From: G963923955 sp963923955
Lineage (GTDB): Bacteria; Pseudomonadota; Gammaproteobacteria; Eutrophobiales; Eutrophobiaceae
Reading direction: 5' to 3'
Length of the DNA stretch: 64,000 nt
Assembly (NCBI GenBank): GCA_963923955.1
Contig: OZ000552.1
Location: 2,108,001 to 2,172,000 of the forward strand
A program made the position numbers and the translations under genes. Below, in pieces: positions 53,130 through 63,083 of this stretch. Position 1 is the stretch's first letter; every line of letters starts with the position of its first letter. The notes beneath the pieces were generated by a model, which worked only from the letters and a program-made list of their open reading frames with translations, was not told where the DNA came from and made no database searches.

Positions 53130-56100
53130 TCAGCCTTCTGATCTTGCGGGCGCAGCGGCAAAGAGCCTGTCTCGCAGTTGCAAGACCAAGGAGAGCAGCG
53201 CCGGCATGAAGCTCAGTGTGATCAGGGTGGAAAATAACAGGCCGAAGAGGACGATGGCACCAAGCCCTCGATATAATTCCGTGCCGGCGCCCGGATTGAA
53301 TACCAGTGGCGATAGGCCGAAGATAGTGGTAATGCTCGACATCATGATCGGTCGTAGCCGCGTGCCGGTGCTCTCTAATATCGCTGCGGTTAGTTCCATG
53401 CCGCGCCGGGAGATATTCTTCACCGTTCGATCGACAATCAAGATGGGATTGTTCACCACCGTGCCGATGAGGATCAAAAAGCCCAGCATGGTGATTACAT
53501 CAAAGGGCTGATGGATGGTGGACAGGCTTACGAGACCCAAGTGCGCGCCGATCGCGTTCATCAGCCACAGGCCGAATATGCTGCCGGCGATGCCGACCGG
53601 CACCGTGCTCATGATTAACAACGGGTAGCCCCAGTGGGAAAATATCGCCACCATCAGCAAATAGGAAATTAAGACTGCGATGAGGAAGTTGGCGCTCAAG
53701 GCGCTGCGGGTGGCCTGCAGGCGATCACTGGCGCCGGTGATCTGCATAGAAACATCATCCCCTATCTGGCCGGTTTCCCTTAAATCATCAATCAACTCGC
53801 GCTTGACGATCTCCACGCCCTGCTCTAAGGGGATATTCCTCGGCGGAATGATGCCCAGCGTAATCGTCCTGGTGCCATCCACGCGGCGAATGGTCTCGGT
53901 GTTGACGGTTTCTTTTATGTCGGCTATCGCGCTTAAAGGGATGCTGCCGCCTTGTGCTGAGTACAACATAAGCTTGTCGATGTCCTGCGGCCGCTCGATC
54001 ACGCCTTGGGTTGAATATAAAAACATATCGATCTTGTCATCGCCTAGAAAAAACTCATCCACATAGGCACCGTCGGAATAGGCCCAGATGGTATAACCCA
54101 GTTCATCGGTGTCGATGCCGAATTCTGCCGCCCGCTCCCAGTCCGGGTGCACCTCCAACAATAGCTGCGCCAGGGACAGGCTGGAGGGTTGCGGCCGCAC
54201 CTGCGGATTCTCGAAGATCTCCTGCGAGCGGTTGAATGCCTTGAAGCCGGCATCAAACAATGCCACCAGATCGCTGCCGGAGAGCTCCAGGTTAATGCTG
54301 CGCGAGCCGCCGGTGTTGCTTGAAAAGATCGAGCCCCGGGAGGCAAAGGCAATCACCCCCGGGACTTCCTTTATCTTCTTCGTCATCACGGCCTTTAGAT
54401 CTTCCGCCTGGGAATGCGCACTTACCTCCGGCAAAAGCATCACCCGATTGGCACTGGCATAGCCCAGAATATAGTTCAAGGCCGGCACTTCCGTCTCGCC
54501 CCTGGCAAAGCGCTCCGGGTCATCACCAATAAAGGGAACGAAATAGTCATTGAGTTGCTTGATGATGCCGTGCATCTCTTCGATGTTATAACCGGGCGGG
54601 GCGAACAGGAATGAGAATACCTTCGGCTCTTCTCCCTCCGGCAGGTATTCCGCCGGCGGTGTCAATTTGAAGATCGTGGCGGCAACAAAGAGCAACACCA
54701 GCGCTATCAGCGCCATGCCTCTTGCATTGGCGGCCAGCAGCCAGCTGACAAAGGCCATGATGGCAGCCCCGCATCGCCGGCCAAATCTCTGCAATCTATC
54801 CGGCTTGTCTTGCGCTGCCGGTTGTAGAAAGCGGCTGCAGGCCGCCGGGATGACTGTGATTGCCACCAACATGGACATCAGGATGGAGGCAGAAACAGCG
54901 ATGGCAATGTCGGAATAGAGCTGGCCGGCCTCTTGTTTGACAAAGATAACCGGCAAGAAGACAAACACCGTGGTCAGGGTTGAGGCCAACACGGCCGGCC
55001 AGACTTCCCTGACTCCTTCTAATGCCGCCTCCACACGCCTCTTCCCCTGTCCCATGTGTCGATAGATATTTTCCAACACAACAATGCTGTTATCGAGCGT
55101 CATGCCGATGGCAAAGGCGACACCGGCGAGAGAGATCACATTCACTGTGCGCCCGCTGATGAGCAGGCCCAGAAAGGCGGCGAGCGCACAGATGGGTATG
55201 CCGATGGCCCCGGTCAGGGTGGCTGATAGGGAGCGTAAAAACAGAAACAGCACCATCGTCGCCAGCACTGCGCCCAGCATCAGGTTGCGGCGGACATTGG
55301 TCACCGAATCGCGCACATAACGCACATCATCGGCATACAAGGCCATCTCTATGCCGTGTTGTCTTAGCAGGCCCTGGTTTAATTCCGCGACCTTTGCCAC
55401 CACCGCATCCATGACCTCCACCACATTGGCACCGACCTGGCGGCGGATTCCTAAGTTAATGTTGGGCTGGCCCTGAAAATAGGAATAGTTCCTGATCTCA
55501 AAATTGCCTAATTCGGCATAACCGACATCCCGCAGGCGCACAAAGGCCGTGCCGCGGCGGGCGATGACCAACTCTTCCATTTCTTCCAAGCTGTCAAAGC
55601 GCCCCACTGTTCTCAGCAGATAGCGGCGCTTGCCGCTGTCCAGATCGCCGCCGGAGACATCTCGATTGCGCGCCCGGATGGCATTGCGCACATCAAGCAG
55701 GCTGAGCTGTCGCTCGGCCAATTTAATCGGATCGACATAGACCTTGATCTGGCGCTCCGCACCGCCCCAGACCGATACCTCCGAGACGCCCGGCACTCTT
55801 TCGATCCGGCTGCGCACATGGTCTTCGAGAAAATCCTTCATCTGCATCATATCCACATTCTCAGGATTGCCGGGCAGCGGGCCAGTCTTGAAAAACATAA
55901 AGGGATTATTGGAAAAAGAGCTGGTAGTGATGCGCGGCTCATCGACATTTTCAGGGTAGCCCGGCACCTGGGATAAGGCATTGTTGGCGCGAATGAGCAC
56001 CTCGTTGATGTCCGTGCCGTAGGGGAATTCCAGCTCGATCTCGGCCCTGCCGGTCGTGGCCTTCGAGATCATTCTATCCAGCGAAGGAATACGGCGCAGG

Positions 56101-56303
56101 TATTCCTCCTGTTCGATGATGATCTCTTTTTCCACATCCTGCGGCGTGGCGCCGGGCCAGCTGGTGCTGACCGTAATGGTGCGCACATCCAGGTCCGGGA
56201 TCATCTGTATCGACACGCGCAGGACCGCCAGCACCCCAAACAGGCTGATAATCAGTACCGCAACGCTAAGGATTACCGGCTTTTCAATGGCGAATCTAAA
56301 CAT
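53130..56303 (-). CDS. RND efflux transporter permease
   Basis: 1057 residues with the AcrB-like layout: TM1, a large porter/docking loop, six TM segments, a second loop and TM8-12. It would pump lipophilic or drug compounds using the proton gradient. The proton-relay positions differ from AcrB: TM4 reads GMTLDNSIVVLEN (D with N instead of DD) and TM10 reads GTVVNNPILIVD (N in place of the lysine). This pattern occurs in a subgroup of RND pumps. The adaptor gene lies 18 bp upstream; no outer-membrane TolC gene is nearby, so an unlinked one must serve. Confidence 0.93.
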   Translation of the reverse strand: MFRFAIEKPVILSVAVLIISLFGVLAVLRVSIQMIPDLDVRTITVSTSWPGATPQDVEKEIIIEQEEYLRRIPSLDRMISKATTGRAEIELEFPYGTDINEVLIRANNALSQVPGYPENVDEPRITTSSFSNNPFMFFKTGPLPGNPENVDMMQMKDFLEDHVRSRIERVPGVSEVSVWGGAERQIKVYVDPIKLAERQLSLLDVRNAIRARNRDVSGGDLDSGKRRYLLRTVGRFDSLEEMEELVIARRGTAFVRLRDVGYAELGNFEIRNYSYFQGQPNINLGIRRQVGANVVEVMDAVVAKVAELNQGLLRQHGIEMALYADDVRYVRDSVTNVRRNLMLGAVLATMVLFLFLRSLSATLTGAIGIPICALAAFLGLLISGRTVNVISLAGVAFAIGMTLDNSIVVLENIYRHMGQGKRRVEAALEGVREVWPAVLASTLTTVFVFLPVIFVKQEAGQLYSDIAIAVSASILMSMLVAITVIPAACSRFLQPAAQDKPDRLQRFGRRCGAAIMAFVSWLLAANARGMALIALVLLFVAATIFKLTPPAEYLPEGEEPKVFSFLFAPPGYNIEEMHGIIKQLNDYFVPFIGDDPERFARGETEVPALNYILGYASANRVMLLPEVSAHSQAEDLKAVMTKKIKEVPGVIAFASRGSIFSSNTGGSRSINLELSGSDLVALFDAGFKAFNRSQEIFENPQVRPQPSSLSLAQLLLEVHPDWERAAEFGIDTDELGYTIWAYSDGAYVDEFFLGDDKIDMFLYSTQGVIERPQDIDKLMLYSAQGGSIPLSAIADIKETVNTETIRRVDGTRTITLGIIPPRNIPLEQGVEIVKRELIDDLRETGQIGDDVSMQITGASDRLQATRSALSANFLIAVLISYLLMVAIFSHWGYPLLIMSTVPVGIAGSIFGLWLMNAIGAHLGLVSLSTIHQPFDVITMLGFLILIGTVVNNPILIVDRTVKNISRRGMELTAAILESTGTRLRPIMMSSITTIFGLSPLVFNPGAGTELYRGLGAIVLFGLLFSTLITLSFMPALLSLVLQLRDRLFAAAPARSEG

Positions 56304-56321
56304 CGTAAACGTACAAGTGTA

Positions 56322-57452
56322 TTATTCCGGGCTTAATTCCCGGCTGATATGAACCCTCTGGCCCGGGCGCAGGATTTCGTTGCCGCGTATGACAAGCCGA
56401 TCGCCTTCGTTTAATGCACCGCTTATGATCTCCACCTTGCCCTGATAGGCCTTGCCGCTCTGTACGCTGACCGGGCGCACCTTCAGCACCCCGTCTTCCT
56501 CAGCAAGCACCCAGACTAATTCTGTGCCGTCTGGTTTTTTTACTATGGTATCGCGCGGCACCAGCAGGCCCGGTGTTGCTTGTTTTATGCGGAAATAGAC
56601 CCGCGCCGACATCCCTGGGGCGATTGCGCGGCTGTCGTTGTCGATCTCTATCCGCACCGGGAAGGTACGGGCGCTGTCATCGCCCACCGGGATCTTCATT
56701 GTTACCTTGCCGGCGACATCTTGCCCGGGCCGGGCGTCAAAGCGAATGCGTGCCGCGGTGCCGACATCGACGAGCCCGAAGAAGTGCTGCGGCACCGGGA
56801 CATCAACCCGCAGTGTATCGATCTCGACCAATTCAACCAGGGCGGTGCTGGTCTGCACCCATTGCCCGACCTCCACCAACTTCGCCGCAATCACTCCATC
56901 AAAGGGCGCATAGACCTTGTGCCGGGACAGGGTTTCTTGGTTACGCGCCAGCTCGGCGCGCAGACCTTGCAGCATGGCGGTGCGGATGTCCACCTCGGCC
57001 TGCCTGGCCGCATAATCCGTTGCCGCAATGTGCTTCTTTGCTACCAACTCCTGCGCCTCATCGCGCTGCCGCCGGGCTTCTGTTAATCTTGCCGCGGCCT
57101 CAGCAAGCGCCGCCCGGGCGCGGGATAATTCGATCTCGGCCATGGTCGCATCCAATGTCAACATTATCTCACCGGCTTCTACCTCAGCGCCATCATCAAC
57201 CAGCATCTCGGCAATGAGACCCTCCAGCTTGGGCGAGATACGCGAGACACGCCATGCCAGCACCGTGCCGCTCAGGGGGATTTCCTCATACAGGGAGGTA
57301 CGGCTTGCGCTAACAACACTAACCGGCGTGGAGCTTTGCTGCGCTGCGGCAAGCTGCGGCAGCAATAGTAAGCACAGCAGCAGCCCGCCGCAGTGCAATC
57401 CCGGCGCGCTCGCCCTGTTGCTGATCTTCCCGTGTTCCCGCCGCTTCATCAT
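56322..57452 (-). CDS. RND efflux periplasmic adaptor subunit
   Basis: 376 residues from the ATG at 57452; an in-frame TTG at 57467 would overlap rdgB. Membrane fusion protein linking the inner-membrane pump to an outer-membrane channel. Signal peptide ends near LLPQLAAAQQ. The order is hairpin-lipoyl-barrel: VSRISPKLEGLIAEMLVDDGAEVEAGEIMLTLD (lipoyl half), a coiled coil about 100-150, YAPFDGVIAAKLVEVGQWV (second lipoyl half) and the beta-barrel SGKAYQGKVEIISGALNEGDRLVIRG. It is 7 bp after rdgB. Confidence 0.93.
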   Translation of the reverse strand: MMKRREHGKISNRASAPGLHCGGLLLCLLLLPQLAAAQQSSTPVSVVSASRTSLYEEIPLSGTVLAWRVSRISPKLEGLIAEMLVDDGAEVEAGEIMLTLDATMAEIELSRARAALAEAAARLTEARRQRDEAQELVAKKHIAATDYAARQAEVDIRTAMLQGLRAELARNQETLSRHKVYAPFDGVIAAKLVEVGQWVQTSTALVELVEIDTLRVDVPVPQHFFGLVDVGTAARIRFDARPGQDVAGKVTMKIPVGDDSARTFPVRIEIDNDSRAIAPGMSARVYFRIKQATPGLLVPRDTIVKKPDGTELVWVLAEEDGVLKVRPVSVQSGKAYQGKVEIISGALNEGDRLVIRGNEILRPGQRVHISRELSPE

Positions 57453-57459
57453 AAAATCT

Positions 57460-58062
57460 TTAGTCAACTAATAGAGATAATTTATCCAGCAGCCGGCGCA
57501 GGGCCTGGCCGCGATGACTCAGCCGGTTCTTTGTCGCCGCCGGCAATTCCGCAGCCGTGCAGTGATGGGTCGGCACATAAAAGATCGGATCATAGCCAAA
57601 GCCCTTGTCCCCCCGTGCCTCCTTGCTCAGATAACCCTCCCAGGTGCCTTGGGCAATGAGCGGGGTGGCATCTGCGGCGCAGCACAGATAGACCATCAGG
57701 CATTGAAAGCGGGCGCGTGGCTTCTCCACCGCGGCAACCCGCTCCAATAACAACTGTCGATTGTCCTCATCACTCGCCCCCGCACCGGCATAGCGCGCCG
57801 AATAGATGCCGGGGGCGCCGCCGAGGACATCCACCTCAATGCCTGAATCATCGGCAATGGCAGGCAGCCGGGTAATTTCCGCAGCATGGCGCGCCTTGAT
57901 GATGGCGTTCTCAACAAAGCTGCGGCCGGTCTCCGCAGGTGCCAGAACATCAAAATCGGCCTGCGGCACAAGCTCGATCGCCAGGCCATCCAGGGACTCC
58001 ATGATCTCGCGCAGCTTTCCCGCATTGCCACTGGCCAATACGATTTTCTCCGGCGCGGACAC
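57460..58062 (-). CDS. rdgB: XTP/dITP diphosphatase (non-canonical purine NTPase)
   Basis: 200 residues, normal length. Hydrolyses dITP, XTP and ITP to monophosphates, keeping deaminated purines out of DNA and RNA. Motifs: VLASGNAGKLREI (SxNxxK), SFVENAIIKARHAAE, ADDSGIEVDVLGGAPGIYSARYAG, and DKGFGYDPIFYVP near the C-terminus. The stop of rph is 2 bp upstream of its start, a widespread rph-rdgB pairing. Confidence 0.96.
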   Translation of the reverse strand: MSAPEKIVLASGNAGKLREIMESLDGLAIELVPQADFDVLAPAETGRSFVENAIIKARHAAEITRLPAIADDSGIEVDVLGGAPGIYSARYAGAGASDEDNRQLLLERVAAVEKPRARFQCLMVYLCCAADATPLIAQGTWEGYLSKEARGDKGFGYDPIFYVPTHHCTAAELPAATKNRLSHRGQALRRLLDKLSLLVD

Positions 58063-58064
58063 GC

Positions 58065-58781
58065 CTATGACTCCAGCGCCCGGCGCTGTTGCGCAAATAA
58101 TTGCTCAATGCCGGTCCAGGCCAATGCCAGCATCGCATCCAGTTCGGCCTTGTTAAAGGGATGGCCTTCGGCTGTGCCTTGCACCTCGATAAATTCGCCG
58201 TGACTATTCATCACCACATTCATATCCGTCTCCACCTTCGAGTCCTCGGCATAATCCAGATCCAGCACCGGCGTCCCGGCATAGATGCCCACCGAGACCG
58301 CGGCCAGCATGGCCCCTAGCGGGTTGGTCTTGATGGCGCCCGCCGCCTGCATCGTGCTGAGGGCATCTGCCAGCGCGACATAAGCACCGGTAATCGCCGC
58401 AGTGCGGGTGCCGCCGTCCGCCTGGAGCACATCACAATCTATGGTCACGCTATTCTCGCCTAGCGCCTGCAGGTCCACCACTGCGCGCAGGGAGCGGCCA
58501 ATCAGGCGCTGGATCTCCACAGTACGGCCGCCCTGCTTGTTCTGCGCCGCCTCGCGGCGCATGCGCTGGCCGGTGGAACGCGGCAGCATGCCGTATTCCG
58601 CCGTAACCCAGCCTCGGCCCCGGCCCTTCAGGAAGGGCGGCACAGATCTCTCAAAACTGGCATTACAGATCACGCGGGTACGGCCAAATTCTACCAGGAC
58701 GGAACCCTCTGCATGGCAGGTATAGTCGCGGCGTAGCCTGACCTCTCGTAGCTGATCTGCGGCTCTGCCGCTTGGGCGCAT
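58065..58781 (-). CDS. rph: Ribonuclease PH
   Basis: 238 residues, full length with no frameshift (unlike E. coli K-12). A phosphorolytic 3' exoribonuclease that trims tRNA precursors. Seen: MRPSGRAADQLREVRLRRDYTCHAEGSVLVEFGRTRVIC, KGRGRGWVTAEYGMLPRSTGQR, IGRSLRAVVDLQALGENSVTIDCDVLQADGGTRTAAITGAYVAL and LDLDYAEDSKVETDMNVVM. It leads the rph-rdgB-RND cluster and is divergent from yicC. Confidence 0.97.
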   Translation of the reverse strand: MRPSGRAADQLREVRLRRDYTCHAEGSVLVEFGRTRVICNASFERSVPPFLKGRGRGWVTAEYGMLPRSTGQRMRREAAQNKQGGRTVEIQRLIGRSLRAVVDLQALGENSVTIDCDVLQADGGTRTAAITGAYVALADALSTMQAAGAIKTNPLGAMLAAVSVGIYAGTPVLDLDYAEDSKVETDMNVVMNSHGEFIEVQGTAEGHPFNKAELDAMLALAWTGIEQLFAQQRRALES

Positions 58782-58910
58782 GTCTTACTCTCCTTAAGAA
58801 AGCTCTGATTTAATCAGGTTTTCCCTAAGTTAAAAATGGGAAATTATACCGGCTCTGTGGCAAAATTTGCGCCCCGGCGTGCCTTGATGTGCCTTAAATA
58901 TGAGAAAGCG

Positions 58911-59771
58911 ATGATAGCCAGCATGACCGCCTTTGGCAGCTTGGAAGATTCCGGCGACTGGGGTCGGCTGGGCTGGGAGCTCCGCACCGTGAACCATCGT
59001 TATCTGGAGATCTCTGTGCGGCTTCCGGAAGAGTTGCGCATGCTGGAGCACAGCGTGCGGGAACAGATCGCCGCCCGGCTCGGCCGCGGCAAGGTGGATT
59101 GTATGCTGCGCTATGCGCCGCATGAGAAGACGAGCAATCAGCTGAACATCAACACAGCATTGGCCAATACGCTGATCGCAGCAGCCGAGTCACTGCCCAT
59201 CAGCGGACCGAGTTCCCTTAATCCTGTCGATGTGCTGCGTTGGCCGGGGATGATTAAAGAGGAGGCAATCGATCTTGAGATGCTCAGCCGGCCGCTCTTG
59301 CGTTCTCTGGATGCTGCGCTGGATGTGCTTATTAAGGCCAGGCGGCGGGAAGGGAAAAAGCTGCGGACAATGATCGTGGAGCGCTGTAGCGCAGCAGGGC
59401 TGCATGTCGATGCCCTGCGCGCAAGATTGCCACAGCTCACAGAGGGACTGAGCGCGCGCTACCTGCAACGCGCCCGCGAGATGAAGCTGGAACTGGATCA
59501 GGCGCGTCTGGAGCAGGAATTGTTACTGCTAGTTCAGAAGATGGACGTGGCCGAAGAATTAGATCGCTTACAAGCCCATATCGATGAGGTGGAACAGCTG
59601 CTGGATGAAAGCAAGCCCGTCGGCAGACACCTGGATTTCCTGCTGCAGGAGATGCATCGCGAGGCCAATACCTTGGGCGCCAAGTTATCACACATAGAAG
59701 GCAGCAAGGCCGCGGTGGCCTTGAAGGTTTTGATCGAGCAGATGCGCGAACAGGTGCAGAATATAGAATAA
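58911..59771 (+). CDS. yicC: YicC-type endoribonuclease
   Basis: 286 residues from the ATG at 58911; the frame is open to 58836, but the family starts with MIxSMTAF (here MIASMTAFG) and the E. coli protein has 287 residues. YicC is an endoribonuclease; in E. coli it can cleave the small RNA RyhB. Conserved N-terminal WELRTVNHRYLEISVRLPEELR and the C-terminal DFLLQEMHREANTLGAKLSHIEGSKAAVALKVLIEQMREQVQNIE are present. It is 12 bp before gmk, a common pairing. Confidence 0.95.
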   Translation: MIASMTAFGSLEDSGDWGRLGWELRTVNHRYLEISVRLPEELRMLEHSVREQIAARLGRGKVDCMLRYAPHEKTSNQLNINTALANTLIAAAESLPISGPSSLNPVDVLRWPGMIKEEAIDLEMLSRPLLRSLDAALDVLIKARRREGKKLRTMIVERCSAAGLHVDALRARLPQLTEGLSARYLQRAREMKLELDQARLEQELLLLVQKMDVAEELDRLQAHIDEVEQLLDESKPVGRHLDFLLQEMHREANTLGAKLSHIEGSKAAVALKVLIEQMREQVQNIE

Positions 59772-59783
59772 GGGCTGGCTTAC

Positions 59784-60422
59784 ATGACGGCGCAAGCTAC
59801 AAAGAAAAGCGGCAACCTGTTTATCATCTCCGCCCCCTCCGGGGCCGGCAAGACAACGCTGGTGCGCACACTGGTTGCATCCATGCCGAAGCTCCAGGTC
59901 TCCATCTCCCACACCACCCGGCAGCGGCGGCCCGATGAGACAGACGGCAGCGATTATCACTTTGTGGATGTGAACCGATTCGAGCGGCTCATTGCACAAG
60001 GCCGCTTCCTGGAATATGCCCGCGTCTTCGATCATTATTACGGAACCTCCAAGTCTTGGGTCGAAGAGCAACTGCAGGCGGGCACGGACATCATCCTGGA
60101 GATCGACTGGCAGGGTGCCCGGCAGGTCAGGCGGCGCATGCCCGCGGCGCTTGGCATCTTTGTGCTGCCGCCCTCCCATGCAAGCCTGGCCGCGCGCCTG
60201 CGTGAGCGCGGGGATGATGAGGAGGCGATCAAGCGGCGGATGCGCGATGCGCGCACAGAGATTGATCACTATAAGGAATATGAGTTTCTGGTGGTCAATG
60301 ATGCGCTGGAGGCCGCCCTTGAGGAATTGGGCGCGATCATCCGCGCCCTGCGCAACGGCTATGCGCAACAGCAGGATTATTTTGATGCCTTCGCCCAGAG
60401 GATCTTGCGTGATGCTCAATGA
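59784..60422 (+). CDS. gmk: Guanylate kinase
   Basis: 212 residues. Phosphorylates GMP to GDP. The P-loop is APSGAGKTTL near residue 20, the GMP-binding segment is SISHTTRQRRPDETDGSDYHFVD, and EIDWQGARQVRRRMP is the family motif. Length is normal. It is the second gene of yicC-gmk-rpoZ-spoT, linking purine nucleotides and stringent control. Confidence 0.97.
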   Translation: MTAQATKKSGNLFIISAPSGAGKTTLVRTLVASMPKLQVSISHTTRQRRPDETDGSDYHFVDVNRFERLIAQGRFLEYARVFDHYYGTSKSWVEEQLQAGTDIILEIDWQGARQVRRRMPAALGIFVLPPSHASLAARLRERGDDEEAIKRRMRDARTEIDHYKEYEFLVVNDALEAALEELGAIIRALRNGYAQQQDYFDAFAQRILRDAQ

Positions 60423-60523
60423 ACGCCCACCGGGATGGTAATTCTGGCCTACTCCAGGTAGAATGCCGCCTGTGTTGTGGGCAGTGCGCCCACCCATCTT
60501 GAAATGTAAGGAGAAATAAAAAA

Positions 60524-60790
60524 ATGGCTAGACTGACCGTTGAGGATTGCCTGGAGAATGTTGATAGCCGCTACGACCTGGTCGTGCTTGCCTCCCGGCG
60601 CGCCCGGCAGATCGCAATGGGCGCAGAGACCCTGGTGGAAGAGGAAAAGGACAAGCCGACTGTTATCGCCTTGCGCGAGATCGCCGAAGGGCTGGTAAGG
60701 CCTGAGAATATAGACAAGCTCGGCGCGGGCGGGTTGGCGCAAGAGTTGGAAGCGATACAGTTCCCCGCCCCTGCACCAATAATAGAATAG
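60524..60790 (+). CDS. rpoZ: RNA polymerase omega subunit
   Basis: 88 residues. Omega aids assembly of RNA polymerase and forms part of a ppGpp-binding site. MARLTVEDCLENVDSRYDLVVLASRRARQIAMGAETLVEE and KPTVIALREIAEGLV are canonical. An AAGGAG site lies upstream. The C-terminal tail ends NLDKLGAGGLAQELEAIQFPAPAPIIE-like, normal for the family. A 124-bp gap to spoT has no other gene. Confidence 0.97.
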   Translation: MARLTVEDCLENVDSRYDLVVLASRRARQIAMGAETLVEEEKDKPTVIALREIAEGLVRPENIDKLGAGGLAQELEAIQFPAPAPIIE

Positions 60791-60914
60791 AGCTCGCCTT
60801 ATCACGGCCTGATCTCCCGGCTCTTTCCCGACCTTTCCCGGCGCTGGTTGACCACCGGCCCGGCCGCTCAATCCTTGCCGATTTTTAGTACGACCCAAGT
60901 CCGGCTGGGGTAAG

Positions 60915-63044
60915 ATGGCAGCCATGGCAACGATCACTGAGCTGGAAAAGACCATCAAGGGCTATCTCAAGCCGGAGCAGGTGGAGAAGGTGCGCCGTGC
61001 CTATGCATTTGGCGCCCGCGCCCATGCCGGCCAACTCAGAAAGAGCGGCGAGGCCTATATCCATCATCCGCTTGCCGTCGCCCGTATCCTGGGCGAGATG
61101 CACTTAGATCACCAGACGCTGGCCGCGGCCATCCTGCATGATGTGATCGAAGACACCGAGACCGCCAAGGCGAAGATCCGGCGCCGCTTCGGCAAGGACG
61201 TAGCCGAGTTGGTGGATGGGGTCAGCAAGCTCACCCAGATCGAATTTGACTCACACGAGCAGGCGCAAGCGCACAACTTCCGCAAGATGCTCATGGCCAT
61301 GAGCAATGATATCCGCGTCATCCTGGTCAAGCTCGCTGATCGCCTGCACAACATGCGCACCTTAGGCGCCCTGCCGGCGGAAAAACGCCGGCGCATCGCG
61401 CGCGAGACCCTGGAGATCTACGCCCCCATCGCCCAGCGCCTGGGCTTGAATACCATCCGCCTGGAATTGGAAGAACTGGGTTTTGCCACCTTCTATCCCC
61501 TGCGCCACCGCATCTTGGCCGAGCAGGTCGTCAAGGCGCGCGGCCATCGCAAGGAGATCGTTACTCGCATCCGCAATGCGCTGAAACGCCGCATGCGCCA
61601 GGAAAAGATCCCGGCGCAGGTATCGGGCCGGGAAAAGCATCTCTACGGCATCTATCAGAAGATGCAAAACAAGCGCCTGTCCTTCTCCGAGGTCTATGAT
61701 GTCTATGCCTTTCGTATCATTGTCGAGGATGTCGATACCTGTTATCGCGCGGTCGGCACGGTGCATAACCTGTACAAGCCGGTGCCGGGAAAATTCAAGG
61801 ATTACATCGCCATCCCCAAATCAAACGGCTACCAGTCCCTGCATACCATATTGTTCGGCCCCTATGGCGTACCCATTGAGGCGCAGATACGCACCCAGGA
61901 AATGGATGATATTGCCGAAGCCGGCATCGCCGCACACTGGCTGTATAAGAGCGATGCCCGCCTTGACTTGAGCGGTGCGCATAAACGTGCGCGCGGCTGG
62001 CTGCGCCGGATCATAGAGATGCAGACCACCGCCGGCAATCCGGAAGAGTTTCTGGAGAGTGTGAAGATCGATCTGTTCCCGGAATCCATCTACCTCTTCA
62101 CGCCTAAGGGCCAGATCATCGAGCTGCCCAAAGGCGCCACCGCCGTTGACTTTGCCTATGCCATCCATACGGACGTGGGCAATAGCTGTGTCGGCATTCG
62201 TATTGATCGGCGGCTGGTGCCGCTAGGCACCAAGCTCAGCACCGGCCAGACCGTGGAGGTAATCACCGTGCCCGGCGAACGCCCGGACCCGGCCTGGCTG
62301 AATTTTGCCATTACCGCCAAGGCGCGTTCTAACATCCGCCATTTTCTAAAGGCGCTGCAAAAGGATGAGGCCATCGCATTAGGCAAGCGCCTGTTGATCC
62401 GGGCGCTGAAGGCCATGGCCGTGGAGTATGATGGACTTGAGGAGTCGAGGCGTAAGAAAGTCTTGTGCGAACACCACATCGAAGATGAAGATGAACTGTT
62501 ACAGGAAGTCGGCCTCGGCAACAAGATGGCGACCCTGATCGCCAGGCAATTAGTCAGCGAGCAGACAAGCGACTCGCAAGGGCAGGACAACGACAAACAG
62601 GCCGTCTCGCCGCTTAGCATCAAGGGTACAGAAGGCATGGTGGTCAACTTCCCCAAGTGTTGCCTGCCCATCCCGGGCGACCCTATCCTGGGCTTTGTCA
62701 CCGCCGGGCGCGGCATCGTGGTGCACCACCAGGGCTGTCCCAACGTTAGCGAATACCGCAATCATCCGGACAAGTGGCTCAGCGTGGAATGGGAAGGCAA
62801 TATCAAGGGGGAATTCCCGACCGGTCTGCGCATTGATGTGACCAACCAGCGCGGCCTGCTGGCGAAGCTGGCGGCGGTGATTTCCGATCAGGGGGTGAAT
62901 ATTCTGGATGTGGAGATGAAGGATCGGGATGATCGCTACAAGATGTTGCGGTTTGTGATCGAGGTGCGCGACCGCCAGCATCTGGCGCAGGTCATCCGCC
63001 GCCTGCACAGACTGCGGCATGTGACCAGGATCAGCCGCCGCTAA
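60915..63044 (+). CDS. spoT: Bifunctional (p)ppGpp synthetase/hydrolase
   Basis: 709 residues. It makes and degrades the stringent-response alarmone. The HD hydrolase domain has YIHHPLAVARILGEMHLDHQTLAAAILHDVIEDT and VDGVSKLTQI; the synthetase domain has SGREKHLYGIYQKMQNK, DVYAFRIIVEDVDTCYRAVGTVHNLYKPVPGKFKDYIAIPKSNGYQSLHT. The TGS domain (IYLFTPKGQIIELPKGATAVDFAYAIHTDVG) and the C-terminal ACT domain (RIDVTNQRGLLAKLAAVISDQGVNILDV) are intact. The first ATG (60915) has GGGG 4-5 nt upstream; an ATG lies 9 nt further in. Its place after rpoZ marks it as the spoT orthologue. Confidence 0.97.
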   Translation: MAAMATITELEKTIKGYLKPEQVEKVRRAYAFGARAHAGQLRKSGEAYIHHPLAVARILGEMHLDHQTLAAAILHDVIEDTETAKAKIRRRFGKDVAELVDGVSKLTQIEFDSHEQAQAHNFRKMLMAMSNDIRVILVKLADRLHNMRTLGALPAEKRRRIARETLEIYAPIAQRLGLNTIRLELEELGFATFYPLRHRILAEQVVKARGHRKEIVTRIRNALKRRMRQEKIPAQVSGREKHLYGIYQKMQNKRLSFSEVYDVYAFRIIVEDVDTCYRAVGTVHNLYKPVPGKFKDYIAIPKSNGYQSLHTILFGPYGVPIEAQIRTQEMDDIAEAGIAAHWLYKSDARLDLSGAHKRARGWLRRIIEMQTTAGNPEEFLESVKIDLFPESIYLFTPKGQIIELPKGATAVDFAYAIHTDVGNSCVGIRIDRRLVPLGTKLSTGQTVEVITVPGERPDPAWLNFAITAKARSNIRHFLKALQKDEAIALGKRLLIRALKAMAVEYDGLEESRRKKVLCEHHIEDEDELLQEVGLGNKMATLIARQLVSEQTSDSQGQDNDKQAVSPLSIKGTEGMVVNFPKCCLPIPGDPILGFVTAGRGIVVHHQGCPNVSEYRNHPDKWLSVEWEGNIKGEFPTGLRIDVTNQRGLLAKLAAVISDQGVNILDVEMKDRDDRYKMLRFVIEVRDRQHLAQVIRRLHRLRHVTRISRR

Positions 63045-63083
63045 AAGAAGACAGACCGCACGGCGGGCGCAATCACAACGACT

